DNA from: Duganella sp. Root1480D1
Lineage (GTDB): Bacteria > Pseudomonadota > Gammaproteobacteria > Burkholderiales > Burkholderiaceae_D
Reading direction: 5' to 3'
Length of the DNA: 64,000 nucleotides
NCBI RefSeq assembly: GCF_001427305.1
Contig: NZ_LMFZ01000034.1
Coordinates: 62,001 to 126,000, forward strand
The notes under the pieces were generated by a model that made no database searches, was not told where the DNA came from, and was given only the letters and a program-made list of their open reading frames with translations. Shown in pieces: positions 33,255 to 42,701 of this stretch (positions are counted from its first letter, which is position 1; every line of letters begins with the position of its first letter). Position numbers and translations under genes: made by a program.

Positions 33255-36104
33255 CTATATGCTACCCGATGGCGCTGCAGTGCGCTCATCGATATCGATA
33301 ATGCAGCCGCTCCATTCGCGCACCCCGCCCTGTTCATCGAGCAAGGGAGTCGCGACCACGCTGGCACGCAGCCAGTCGCCGCCTGGTTCGTGCAGGCGCA
33401 CCTTGGCTTCGCCGCTGGTCGAAGTGCGCACGGCATCGCGCCACATGCCGCGCGCGCGGGCGCGATCGTCCGGATGGATCGTTTCCAGCCATGCCTCGCT
33501 GCCTTTGCCGCTGGCGTCCGCCTGCCAGCTCACGATTGAGATATCGCGCAGCACATGGCGCAGGCGCGATTCGCTGGCGCGCAGGGCGGCTTGCGAACGT
33601 GCGCGTTCAAATTCAACACCAATACGGGCGGCGGCCTCCGAGAACAAGGCTACTTCGGATGGTTCCCACTTGCGGACTGCAGGCTGGCAGGCGAGGAAGA
33701 AGCCCAGCCAAAAATCCCCTTTGTGGCAGATGCTCCCCAACAGCGCCCCGCGGTCGCCGGCAAGCTGGGACAGCTCCTTAAGGCCAACGGCGCCCTCGAT
33801 ATCGTCTTCCACGGCCGGCTCGCCGTCGCGCCAACGCGCCAGCACCGACTCCCCGAGGTTCTGTACTTCGCCGCTGCCGTGCAACGCGGGAGCGCCGGCC
33901 GCATATCCTGGCATCGTGTCGTAGCGGTCGCCTCGAATGCCGGCGAACGACAGTTGCGCCACAGCGAGCCGCTCGCCCAGCATCCTGCAGCCCTGCGACA
34001 GCAGTTCCATCGGTTCGCCCAATGGCCGCAGGCTGTCGCCCAGCCGCAGCAGGAATTCCTGGTCGGCGGCGCGGGCGCGCACCTCATCCTCGGCGATCCG
34101 GCGGCGGCTGATGTCGACAAATGTCAACACGGCGCCGGCGACCTCGTCGTCCCGGGTCCGGTAAGGCCGCACGCGAACGATGTAGTGGCCGCCATCGAGC
34201 GCCTTGACTTCCCGTTCCTGGGGCTGTTGGCTGTCGAGCGTAGTGGCCACATCAGACTGCAACTCCGGATAGTCCAGGCGGTGCGTGATATCGAGCAGGC
34301 GGCGGCCGACATCGCGCGGAATCAGGTTGAATATGCTGGCGGCGCGCGGCGTGAAGCGCTTGACCGCAAGGTTCGGGCCGACGAAGATCGTGGCCAGGTC
34401 GGCGGCTGCAATCAGGTTGACCAGGTCGTCGTTGGCACGACCGGAATCGTCAAGGCGGGCGGTAAGTTCAGCATTGACGGTGGAGAGTTCTTCATTATGC
34501 GATTGCAGTTCTTCGCAACCGGTCTCCGCCTGTGCCAGCCGGCTGCATAGTTCATCAGGCGACAGGTGCTGCGGCGCGGCCCTGCCGCCACCGGCCGGAA
34601 CATGCGCGAAATTGACGCGGCGCGGTGTCTCCGGCATGCCAATGGCGGCCCCGGCCACAACGCGGGCCTGGTAAATCCTGTGCTCCCGGTCGACCTGCGA
34701 AAACAGCTCGGGCACCGCCGCCGCAGTTTCGGCATTGCCGAGGAAAAGCAAACCGCCGCGACCCAGGCTGAAATGAAAGCGCTGCAGCACCTGCCTTTGC
34801 ATCGCACGGTCCAGGTAGATCATGAAGTTGCGGCAGCTTACCAGGTCCAGGTCCGAGAACGGCGGATCGCGCAGCAGGTTATGGCTGGCAAAGGTAATCA
34901 GTTCCCGCAGCGGCTGGCGCACGCGGTACTGTTTTCCGGTGCGGACAAAATAGCGCTCAAGGGTGGCCGGCGGAACTTCGTCCTGGACCGACTCCGGATA
35001 CATGCCGGCCCGCGCCACGCCCAATGCCTGTTCGTCGATATCGGAGGCGAAAATATGAACGCGCGGTGGATTCTCCATCTCGCGCGCTACATCGGACAGC
35101 AGCATCGCCATCGTATAGGCCTCCTGCCCGGTGGAACATGCGGCAATCCAGGCCCGTATTTCGCCTTTGGCGCGCGCGGCCAGCATGGCTGGCAGCATAG
35201 CTTCGCGCAACTGCTCGAAAGAGAGGCGATCCCGGAAAAATCCGGTGACGCCAATCAGCAAGTCCTTCATCAGCTTGCGCGCTTCGCTGCCATCGTTCGC
35301 CAGCAGTGTGCGATAGGCAGCCACGCTTGGCACTCCGCGCAGCGCCAGGCGACGCTCCAGCCGGCGCAGGATGGTCGGACGCTTGTAATTGCGGAAGTCG
35401 TGCCCTGTGCTCTCGTGCACCATTTGTAGCACATCCTGTACGGCCGCGTTCTCCGTTTCGATGCCCTCTACGATTAAAGCGCCGGCGTCCGCCCTCTCGT
35501 ACAGCATGAGCAGGCGCGCCGCGATGTCGGACGCCGGCAGCACAATGTCGGCCTGGCTGCCTTTGATCGCCGTCTCCGGCAAGACGCCAAACTGGGCATC
35601 CTGCGGCAACTGGACAATGGTGGTGCCGCCCTGCTCACGCAACGCCGCCAGGCCACCGCATCCGTCCTGCCCCATGCCGGACAACAGGACGCCGGTCGCC
35701 AGCTTGCGGTGCGACAGGGCCAGGGAATGGAAAAAGTAGTCGATCGCGCCCAGCGAGGTATGACCAGCATTTGCCTCATCGATGAAGAGGAAACGGTCTT
35801 CTACTTTCAACAGGGTGCCGGGCGAAATCACATATATATGGTTGACCAGTATCTCGGTCGGATGCTGGGTCACCTGCATCACCGGCATTTTACTGAAGCG
35901 CTGCAGCATTTCGGCCGACCTGCTGGAATGGGACGGCAGCAGGTGCAGGATTACAACAATGGAGAAGCCCGGTTCCGCCGGCAAGCCTGGCAACAGACGC
36001 TCCAGCGCTGCCAGCCCGCCGGCCGACGCGCCGATGCCAACCAGGGGGAACTTCACACTGGCCATACCTAGCTCAGCTTTTCCAAGTGCTTCCGGCGAGT
36101 TCAT
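33255..36104 (-). CDS. CheB-CheR-PAS fusion protein
   Basis: A 949-residue protein. Residues about 20-200 are a CheB methylesterase domain with Ser27 in GIGASAGGL, the His-rich LHLLPSHSS and Asp in GMGQDGCGGL. Residues about 215-490 are a CheR methyltransferase domain (GFFRDRLSFEQL, WIAACSTGQEAYTMAMLL, DLVSCRNFMIYLD). A coiled coil (about 510-560) leads to a PAS domain, a GAF-like part (about 690-830) and a last PAS domain. It has neither a response-regulator receiver before CheB nor a histidine kinase at the end, though many relatives continue into one. It probably modifies chemoreceptors or alters signalling in response to its sensor domains. Confidence 0.9.
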   Translation of the reverse strand: MNSPEALGKAELGMASVKFPLVGIGASAGGLAALERLLPGLPAEPGFSIVVILHLLPSHSSRSAEMLQRFSKMPVMQVTQHPTEILVNHIYVISPGTLLKVEDRFLFIDEANAGHTSLGAIDYFFHSLALSHRKLATGVLLSGMGQDGCGGLAALREQGGTTIVQLPQDAQFGVLPETAIKGSQADIVLPASDIAARLLMLYERADAGALIVEGIETENAAVQDVLQMVHESTGHDFRNYKRPTILRRLERRLALRGVPSVAAYRTLLANDGSEARKLMKDLLIGVTGFFRDRLSFEQLREAMLPAMLAARAKGEIRAWIAACSTGQEAYTMAMLLSDVAREMENPPRVHIFASDIDEQALGVARAGMYPESVQDEVPPATLERYFVRTGKQYRVRQPLRELITFASHNLLRDPPFSDLDLVSCRNFMIYLDRAMQRQVLQRFHFSLGRGGLLFLGNAETAAAVPELFSQVDREHRIYQARVVAGAAIGMPETPRRVNFAHVPAGGGRAAPQHLSPDELCSRLAQAETGCEELQSHNEELSTVNAELTARLDDSGRANDDLVNLIAAADLATIFVGPNLAVKRFTPRAASIFNLIPRDVGRRLLDITHRLDYPELQSDVATTLDSQQPQEREVKALDGGHYIVRVRPYRTRDDEVAGAVLTFVDISRRRIAEDEVRARAADQEFLLRLGDSLRPLGEPMELLSQGCRMLGERLAVAQLSFAGIRGDRYDTMPGYAAGAPALHGSGEVQNLGESVLARWRDGEPAVEDDIEGAVGLKELSQLAGDRGALLGSICHKGDFWLGFFLACQPAVRKWEPSEVALFSEAAARIGVEFERARSQAALRASESRLRHVLRDISIVSWQADASGKGSEAWLETIHPDDRARARGMWRDAVRTSTSGEAKVRLHEPGGDWLRASVVATPLLDEQGGVREWSGCIIDIDERTAAPSGSI

Positions 36105-36205
36105 CTTTTGGGCTCCTGCCCCATTCTATCCCTAAGCGAAAAATTAGCATTTCCCCTATGGATCTAGTATTCTTCCGGCAACTTCTTTCATCGAAAGGAA
36201 ACCCC

Positions 36206-37522
36206 ATGAAGTTGAAAATCCTGGCAACGGTGCTGGCCTGCGCGGCCGCTACGACTGCCCAGGCCGCGCTGACGGCCGACCAGGTCAAGACCTTTACGCT
36301 CAATAACGGCATGAAGTTCATCGTGCTGGAAAGTTCGAGCATTCCGAATGCCACCATGTATACCTTCTTCAAGGTCGGCTCGCGCAATGAAGCGCCAGGC
36401 ATCACCGGCCTGTCGCACTTCTTCGAACACATGATGTTCAACGGCTCGAAGCATTACGGCCCGAAGATGTTCGACCGCACCATGGAAGCCAACGGCGGCT
36501 CCAACAACGCCTACACCAATAGCGACGTGACGGTGTACCAGGACTGGTTCCCGGCCTCCTCCCTGGAAACCATCTTCAAGCTGGAAAGCGACCGCATCGC
36601 CAACCTGTCGATCGATCCAAAGATGGTGGACAGCGAGCGCGGGGTGGTGCTGTCCGAGCGCAGCACTGGCCTGGAAAACTCCAATGCGCAGATGCTGATG
36701 CAAGACCTGGACAGCGTCGCCTTCGTGGCCCACCCTTATGCAATTCCAACCATCGGCTGGGAATCGGACATCAAGGCATGGACCCAGAAGGACCTGGAAA
36801 ACTACTTCCGCACCTACTACGCGCCGAACAATGCGGTGTCGGTGATCGTCGGCGATGTAAAGTTCGACGACGTCAAAAAGCTGGCCACCAAATACCTGGG
36901 CGGGATTCCGAAACGCGCAGCGCCACCGGCTGTGCGCACCGTGGAGCCTGAACAGAAAGGCGAACGCCGCGTGTTCGTGGCCAAGCCTTCCGCCACTTCG
37001 GCCAACTTGATCGTGGCATATAAGGTGCCTGAACGCGCTTCCGCCGATACTTACGCGCTGAGCGTGCTGCAATCCCTGCTCACCGATGGCAAAACCTCGC
37101 GCCTGTACAAGGCCCTGGTGGAGACCCAACTGGCAACCAGCGTCACCGCCGGTAGCGGCGACGGCTTCGACCCCGGCCTGCTGTACCTGATGACCGTTGC
37201 CGCCGCTGGCGTGGAACCGGCCAAGGTCGAAAAGGCCATGCTGGACGCGATCGACAAGGTGGTGAAGGAAGGCGTGAGCGATGAAGAACTGCAGAAGGTG
37301 AAGAATACCAAGCTGCTCGACATCTATCGCCATCAGGAAACCATCAACGGCAAGGCGCAGATGCTGGGCAACTATGAAGTCTTCAACGGCGACTACAGGA
37401 AAGCCTTCGACGCCCCTGCCGCCTACGAGAAGCTGACGACCGCCGACATCCAGGCCATCGCCGCCAAGTACCTGAAGAAATCGCAGCGCACCATTGGCGT
37501 GCTGGACGCGAAGGAGCACTGA
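36206..37522 (+). CDS. M16 family zinc peptidase, catalytic subunit
   Basis: A 438-residue secreted pitrilysin-type peptidase. The ATG at 36206 follows AAAGGAA and gives a signal peptide ending near AQAA. The zinc motif HFFEH (His71-His75) is the inverted HxxEH of the family, and the third ligand is expected in the SERGVVLSER region. It makes a pair with the next gene, which lacks the motif. Paired M16 subunits of this kind act as heterodimeric clamshell peptidases in the periplasm. It ends 3 bp before the partner. Confidence 0.92.
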   Translation: MKLKILATVLACAAATTAQAALTADQVKTFTLNNGMKFIVLESSSIPNATMYTFFKVGSRNEAPGITGLSHFFEHMMFNGSKHYGPKMFDRTMEANGGSNNAYTNSDVTVYQDWFPASSLETIFKLESDRIANLSIDPKMVDSERGVVLSERSTGLENSNAQMLMQDLDSVAFVAHPYAIPTIGWESDIKAWTQKDLENYFRTYYAPNNAVSVIVGDVKFDDVKKLATKYLGGIPKRAAPPAVRTVEPEQKGERRVFVAKPSATSANLIVAYKVPERASADTYALSVLQSLLTDGKTSRLYKALVETQLATSVTAGSGDGFDPGLLYLMTVAAAGVEPAKVEKAMLDAIDKVVKEGVSDEELQKVKNTKLLDIYRHQETINGKAQMLGNYEVFNGDYRKAFDAPAAYEKLTTADIQAIAAKYLKKSQRTIGVLDAKEH

Positions 37523-37525
37523 TTA

Positions 37526-38908
37526 ATGAAAAAACTGATTTCCGTAGCGCTCACCGGCGCAGTCGCAGCCTCCGCGCACGCCGCTGAATTCAAGCTGCCC
37601 GCCTTTGAAACCGCCAAGCTGCCAAACGGCCTGACCGTCTACATGATGGAACGCCACGACGTGCCGCTGATCGCAGTGCGCGCTGTGGTCAAAGCGGGCG
37701 CCGTCAACGACGGCAAGCAAGCCGGCCTCGCCAACCTGACCGGCGACGGCGTGCTACTCGGTTCCGCCAGGCATAGCAAGGCCGAAATCGACCAGGCCTT
37801 CGACTTCCGCGGCGCAGTGCTGGCCGGCGGCGGCGGCAGCGAACAGTCGACCGTTGCAGCCAATTTCGCCCGCAAGGACACCGACACCCTGCTGCCGCTG
37901 TTCGCAGAACTGGTGCAAGCGCCAAGCTTCGACGCCACAGAACTGGACAAGCTGCGCACCCGCAAGGTCGATGGACTGAAGCAGGCCAAGGAAAGCCCGC
38001 GCATGGTGGTCGGCAACTACTACCGCGCCATGCTGTTCGGGAATGCGGCTTACGGCAATCCGGCTTCGGGCACCGTCAACAGCCTGACCGCGCTGAAACA
38101 GGACGACGTAAAAGCCTTCCACCAACGCTACTTCCGCCCGGATAACGCAGCGCTGGTCGTGGTGGGCGACTTCGATCCAGCCGAAATGCGCAAGAAAGTG
38201 GAAGCACTGTTCGGCCAATGGAAGGCCGAAGGCAGCGCCCCGCAGCGCACCAGCTACGGCGCGGTGCAGGCCGACAAGGCGCGCGTGTGGGTGGTGAATA
38301 AATCCGACGCAATCGAAACCACCTTCCTGATCGGCGGACCTGGCATTGCGCGCAATGATCCCGACTATGTGCCGCTGCAGGTGCTGAATACGGTGCTGGG
38401 CGGTCGCTTCACCTCATGGCTGAACGACGAACTGCGCGTGAACTCCGGCCTGACTTATGGCGCCAATTCGGGCTTCAATACGCTGTCGCAGACCGGCACG
38501 TTCTCGATCTCCAGCTTCACCGCCCTGCCGAAAACGGAAGCCGCGCTGGATCTGGCGTTGAAGACTTACGACCGCCTGTGGAGCAAGGGCATCGACAAAG
38601 CGACGCTGGATTCGGCCAAGGCGTATGTGAAAGGCCAGTTCCCACCACGCTACGAGACCAGCGAGCAACTGGCATCCCTGCTGGGTGACATGTACGCCAA
38701 CGATGTAAGCCGCAGCCAGATCGACAACTTCATGAAAGACGTCGACAGCCTGACGCCGGAACGCGCCAAGCAACTGGTTGAGAAGCACTTCCCGCGCAAA
38801 AACCTGCAGATGGTCCTGGTGGGCAAAGCCGCCGAGATTGGCAAGATCGCCGCCAAGTATGGCGAAGTGACCAAGCTCGAAATCACCGCCGACGGCTTCC
38901 AGCCATGA
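37526..38908 (+). CDS. M16 family peptidase-like partner subunit (no zinc site)
   Basis: A 460-residue secreted M16 homologue with a signal peptide (MKKLISVALTGAVAASAHA). Where the catalytic subunit has HxxEH it has LANLTGD, so it cannot bind zinc and is probably the non-catalytic half that helps bind substrate. The second M16 domain is intact (GGPGIARNDPDYVPLQVLNTVLGG). The 3-bp gap to the catalytic gene and matching length support a heterodimer. Palindrome copy 4 follows 3 bases after the stop. Confidence 0.9.
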   Translation: MKKLISVALTGAVAASAHAAEFKLPAFETAKLPNGLTVYMMERHDVPLIAVRAVVKAGAVNDGKQAGLANLTGDGVLLGSARHSKAEIDQAFDFRGAVLAGGGGSEQSTVAANFARKDTDTLLPLFAELVQAPSFDATELDKLRTRKVDGLKQAKESPRMVVGNYYRAMLFGNAAYGNPASGTVNSLTALKQDDVKAFHQRYFRPDNAALVVVGDFDPAEMRKKVEALFGQWKAEGSAPQRTSYGAVQADKARVWVVNKSDAIETTFLIGGPGIARNDPDYVPLQVLNTVLGGRFTSWLNDELRVNSGLTYGANSGFNTLSQTGTFSISSFTALPKTEAALDLALKTYDRLWSKGIDKATLDSAKAYVKGQFPPRYETSEQLASLLGDMYANDVSRSQIDNFMKDVDSLTPERAKQLVEKHFPRKNLQMVLVGKAAEIGKIAAKYGEVTKLEITADGFQP

Positions 38909-38911
38909 TGA

Positions 38912-38974
38912 AAGTCGGGGTCAGCTCCGGCAATCGGACACGACGTGTCCGATTGCCGGAGCTGACCCCGACTT
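38912..38974. repeat. Palindromic element, copy 4 (end of the RiPP operon)
   Basis: Perfect inverted repeat with 30-base arms and a 3-base loop; the inner arm is GGACAC/GTGTCC. It starts 3 bases after the M16 stop and ends on the base before the stop codon of the convergent outer-membrane protein gene, so it probably terminates both transcripts. Confidence 0.85.
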
Positions 38975-40090
38975 CTAAAATGCATGGCGCAGGCGTAGCG
39001 CCAGCGTTTCTCTTACCGGCGAGAGGGCTCGCTCGCTGCCGTCCTTCCCTTGTTGGCGCATTGCCGAGAACATCAGGTGCGTGCGTGCGCTGAGTGCGTA
39101 ATCGGCCTGGCCGTGCCATACCCGGCTGCTGTCGTCCAATCCCAGATACACTCCTGCGCCCACGTCCCAGGCGCCGGCTGCCTTCGACACCGTCAGGCTG
39201 GCGTAGTGCTGGCGTGTGCCCAGGCTCGGGAGGCGGCCGGCCAACGTGGCCAGTACATGCGGCGGCAGCTTGGCTTGTGCCTGCTGCCGTAACGTTTCAT
39301 ACTCTTCGTCCGCCATGCCTTGGCCGTTGTAGGAGTACTCGAACTGCAACTTCGGTAGCCAGGCTGGGGTCAGCACAATGCCTGCGGTGGCGCGGGTGTA
39401 GCGGGAGGCTCCGCCTGCGCGGTATGCGGAGGCGTACCAGGACAGGGCGTCGGCCGGCGCCGCACTGAGCGTGGCGCCAACGCCGGCATGTTCGCCATGT
39501 GCCTTGCGCAGCACCATGCCCGCGCTGATGGCGTCGAATTCATAAGCGAATTTGAGGATGGTTTGCACGCGCTTGTCGGCCTGCCTCGCGTGCAGGGCCG
39601 CAGCGCTGGCGCGCTTGCCGCTCCACGACAGCACCGCCATCGGGATACCTTCGGAGTTGCCGAGCGTGTCCAGCGGGTCGCTCAGGTCCGTGCGCTTTTG
39701 CAGGAAGCCTAGCGGCTGGTTGATATATGAGGGGTCCAGCGCATACAGGCGCTTGCCCAGCGATAGCGATGCGCCGTCGCCCAGATCAAATGCGCGGTTC
39801 AGCTCTTGCAGCACGGCCTTGCCGCGCGTGCCATCGAGGTCGGTATTAAGCGCCTCGGTACGCACGCGCCAGGTGATCTCATGCTGCCGCCCTTCGAACA
39901 ACGCCACGGCACGGGTGCCGCTGCCTGCAATGCCGAGGAAGTTGTCGCGATTGAGCGGCGTGTCTTGCAGGATTGTGCGCTCCTGCGCTCCCAGCACGAA
40001 GCCGCCAGTCCAGTCTTCGCCAGCCGAGGCGTCACACGGCGCGGTGGCCGCGACGGCTGCCGCCAGCGGCAGGCATTGCAAGCCCTTCAT
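38975..40090 (-). CDS. Outer-membrane beta-barrel-like protein at the end of the RiPP operon
   Basis: A 371-residue protein with a signal peptide (cleavage near CDASAG). The body alternates short amphipathic strands (for example HYASLTVSKAAGAWDVGAGVYLG) and ends in LALRLRHAF, with a C-terminal Phe as expected for BamA-inserted barrels. I do not recognise a named family. It is the last gene of the operon starting at the precursor peptide, with a 4-base overlap to the LolA-like gene. A channel or receptor for the modified peptide, or an immunity role, is possible by position only. Confidence 0.72.
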   Translation of the reverse strand: MKGLQCLPLAAAVAATAPCDASAGEDWTGGFVLGAQERTILQDTPLNRDNFLGIAGSGTRAVALFEGRQHEITWRVRTEALNTDLDGTRGKAVLQELNRAFDLGDGASLSLGKRLYALDPSYINQPLGFLQKRTDLSDPLDTLGNSEGIPMAVLSWSGKRASAAALHARQADKRVQTILKFAYEFDAISAGMVLRKAHGEHAGVGATLSAAPADALSWYASAYRAGGASRYTRATAGIVLTPAWLPKLQFEYSYNGQGMADEEYETLRQQAQAKLPPHVLATLAGRLPSLGTRQHYASLTVSKAAGAWDVGAGVYLGLDDSSRVWHGQADYALSARTHLMFSAMRQQGKDGSERALSPVRETLALRLRHAF

Positions 40091-40797
40091 TGCTCCAGCG
40101 TGCGCGGGTTAAACATATTGGCAGGGAATTCCGCTGCCCTCACCTTTTCGAATACGACCCGCGTTTCCTCGCTGGGCTGTTGCGGGTCGGCGTAGCGCGT
40201 AGTGGGGGGCAATCCGCCTTTCGCGGCCTCGAAAGTGGCAATCTTCAGTAGCTTGCCGCTGGCGACATACAGCATGGCCTTGAGCGGCACATAGCGGCCG
40301 TCCTGGCGCGCCGCCAGCAGTGTGATCTTCGCATAGGTAGCGGCTTCGCTGCGGCTGCGCAGTTCGAGCGCAACGCAGGATTTTGCGGGACAGCCATCAG
40401 CCTCGCTTTCCTGCACGGCTGCGTCGTAATCGTGGCTGAATCGAATGCGCGACAAGTCGCCGATGTTGGCTTTGCCCAGCAAGGTTTGCAGGGGTGTCAG
40501 GCGAATCGCGCGGCGTGTGCGCGGGGCGTAGAAAAACAAGCCGCTGTCGGTGGTCAGGAACTTCTGTCCACGCTGGTCGACGCTGGTCGCTTCCACCAGC
40601 ACCTGGTTGTAATTGGCGCCACGGATCACGTAGGTGCCGGGCTCCTGGCCGTTGCCGGTCTCGATCCGCACGCTGGCTTCAAAGCTGTTGACCGGCATGC
40701 GGTACTGGTCCACCTGTTGCAGGATTTCGGTGGCACTTGGCGCCGACGCTTGCGCTGCACCGGCAGCCGTCATCAGGATCAGGAATCGTTTCATCAT
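40087..40797 (-). CDS. Outer-membrane lipoprotein-sorting (LolA-like) protein
   Basis: A 236-residue periplasmic protein with a signal peptide (MMKRFLILMTAAGAAQAS). It matches the COG2834-type LolA/LolB-like fold: an N-terminal helix ATEILQQVDQYRMP, strands with SGLFFYAPRTRRAIRLTPLQ, and the end NMFNPRTLEQ. Such proteins often sit with FtsX-like ABC transporters and carry a hydrophobic ligand across the periplasm. Here it follows the FtsX-like gene by 3 bp and overlaps the barrel gene, suggesting a path from inner to outer membrane. Confidence 0.8.
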   Translation of the reverse strand: MMKRFLILMTAAGAAQASAPSATEILQQVDQYRMPVNSFEASVRIETGNGQEPGTYVIRGANYNQVLVEATSVDQRGQKFLTTDSGLFFYAPRTRRAIRLTPLQTLLGKANIGDLSRIRFSHDYDAAVQESEADGCPAKSCVALELRSRSEAATYAKITLLAARQDGRYVPLKAMLYVASGKLLKIATFEAAKGGLPPTTRYADPQQPSEETRVVFEKVRAAEFPANMFNPRTLEQ

Positions 40798-40800
40798 GGT

Positions 40801-42030
40801 CTAGTTGGAAGTCAGGATGGCCTTCACCGGCATGCGGCCAATGCGGCGGCTGGTCAGCCAGGCGGCGGCCATGGCGAGCAGCGGCAGCACGGCCACAATC
40901 GCGAAGCTTGGCTGGTAAAGCCATAGCAGGTGCAGCGGCACGCCGACGTTGCGGCCAGGCGGCGGTGCCAGTTCGATGCCTGCGGCATTGATCGCCAGCG
41001 TCGCCAGCCATGCCGTGGTGCCGCCCGCCAGAGCGCCAAACACGCCTTGCAGCAGGCCTTCGAACATGAACAGGCGCCGCACCATCGCTTGCGGGATACC
41101 CATGGCGCGCAGGGTGCCGATTTCCTTGCCGCGCTCGTAGATCGTGGCAAGCGTCATCGCCGCGACGCCGAGGAAAACGATCAGGCCGATGATGGCGCCG
41201 AAAACCACGAATTGGTTGCGGAACAATGCCAATACTTGCGGGTAAAGTGGCGCCAGCTCCTGCCAGCGCTGCAGGCGCAGCTTGCCGCCGACCGCCTGTG
41301 CGATGGTGGCCGACAACGCATCGGCGCTCGCCGTGTCCTGGTATAGCACCGACAGATGGGAGATCTTTTTCGTGCGCAGCAACTCCTGCGCGGTTTCGAT
41401 TGGAATCTGCAGCGTGTAAAGATCGCGCTCGGGAATGCCGGTAGCGATGATGCCTGCGACGTCCACATCCATGGCATTCACGCTGCCCTGCACCGTCGTG
41501 GTCATCATTGTCAACGACTGACCGGGCTGCACGCCAAGCCGGCGTGCCATTTCCCTGCCGATCAGGACCTGGTAGCGTCCTTGCTCGCCCGCATGCAGCG
41601 GCTCGCCCTGTGCCAGCACCTGAAAAGCGCCATAAGCCTGTCTTTCGCGCAGTGGGTCGACACCCTGGGCTTCAAAGTTCAGTGTGCGCGGGCCATTCGA
41701 GACCAGGCCGCTGAATTGAAGGCGCGGCACGATGCGGCGCACGCCTTCCATCGGCACCAGAAGCGCTTCGATGCGGGCACGCTCGGCGGCGTCAAGGCCG
41801 TATTGGAGCGGCTGTTCCGCGTAACCGTCCACCGGTGGCACGGCGCTGATTTGGGCGTGGCCCAAGCCGCCGCGGATGGTGCTCTCCCGCAGGCCATCCA
41901 GCGAGGCGGCAATGTAGGCGGCAAACAGCAGCAAGGCCAGCGTGCCGATGGCGATGGTCCCGCCAAGCAGCAGCGAACGGCGGCCATTACGCAGCACGTT
42001 GCGATGCGCCAGCACCAGCCATTGCATCAT
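40801..42030 (-). CDS. FtsX-like ABC transporter permease (LolC/E-MacB type)
   Basis: A 409-residue permease. One N-terminal membrane helix (about 22-42), a large periplasmic domain (about 45-270) and three C-terminal helices form the LolC/MacB topology. ATIYERGKEIGTLRAMGIPQAMV is the conserved cytosolic coupling stretch. It overlaps the ATPase gene by 4 bases. Proteins of this class extract molecules from the outer face of the inner membrane rather than transport across it, in line with the LolA-like protein next door. Confidence 0.87.
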   Translation of the reverse strand: MMQWLVLAHRNVLRNGRRSLLLGGTIAIGTLALLLFAAYIAASLDGLRESTIRGGLGHAQISAVPPVDGYAEQPLQYGLDAAERARIEALLVPMEGVRRIVPRLQFSGLVSNGPRTLNFEAQGVDPLRERQAYGAFQVLAQGEPLHAGEQGRYQVLIGREMARRLGVQPGQSLTMMTTTVQGSVNAMDVDVAGIIATGIPERDLYTLQIPIETAQELLRTKKISHLSVLYQDTASADALSATIAQAVGGKLRLQRWQELAPLYPQVLALFRNQFVVFGAIIGLIVFLGVAAMTLATIYERGKEIGTLRAMGIPQAMVRRLFMFEGLLQGVFGALAGGTTAWLATLAINAAGIELAPPPGRNVGVPLHLLWLYQPSFAIVAVLPLLAMAAAWLTSRRIGRMPVKAILTSN

Positions 42031-42701
42031 GCGGCCACCTTGCCGTCTTCCAGGCGCAGCACCTGGCCCGCCATGTCCATCACGCGCTGGTCGTGGGTGG
42101 CGATGATGAAGGTGGTGCCAAGGTCGCGATGCAGGCGCTCGACCAGTTCCAGCATCTGCTGCGCGGTCTTGCTGTCAAGGTTCCCGGTGGGTTCGTCGGC
42201 AATCACCAGCTTGGGACGATTGACCAGGGCTCGCGCAATTGCCACGCGTTGCTGCTGGCCGCCGGACAATTGTGCCGGCGTGTGGCCGAGGCGGTGTTCC
42301 ATGCCGACCAGGGACAGGGCTTCGGCTGCAGCCTTGCGTCGTTCGTGCTTTGGCAGCGCGCGGGTAGCCAGGGCGAGTTCCACGTTCTCCTGCGCGGTCA
42401 GGGTTCCGACCAGGTTGAAGTTCTGGAATACGAAACCAAGCTTGCGGTTGCGGAAGGCGTCCAGTTCATGCTCCGGCAAGGCGTCCAGCGCGGCGCCATC
42501 GAGGTGGATGCTGCCGCTGTCCGGCTGTTCGAAGCGCGCCAGCATGCCGAGCAAGGTGCTCTTGCCGCTGCCCGAAGGTCCGGCAATCGCCACAACCGAG
42601 GGTTGCGCCACCCGGAAGGAAACGCCGTCCAGCGCGGCAATCCGCTCCTCGCCGCGACGGTAATGCTTGCTGACTTGCCGGACATCGACGATGGCAGCCA
42701 T
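42027..42701 (-). CDS. LolD-like ABC ATPase
   Basis: A 224-residue ATPase for the FtsX-like permease. Walker A GPSGSGKSTLLGM (about residue 39), signature LSGGQQQRVAIARAL, Walker B LVIADEPTGNLDS. Its ATG overlaps the stop of the DUF2141 gene and its stop overlaps the start of the permease gene (4 bases), so the three are translated as a unit. Confidence 0.9.
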   Translation of the reverse strand: MAAIVDVRQVSKHYRRGEERIAALDGVSFRVAQPSVVAIAGPSGSGKSTLLGMLARFEQPDSGSIHLDGAALDALPEHELDAFRNRKLGFVFQNFNLVGTLTAQENVELALATRALPKHERRKAAAEALSLVGMEHRLGHTPAQLSGGQQQRVAIARALVNRPKLVIADEPTGNLDSKTAQQMLELVERLHRDLGTTFIIATHDQRVMDMAGQVLRLEDGKVAA

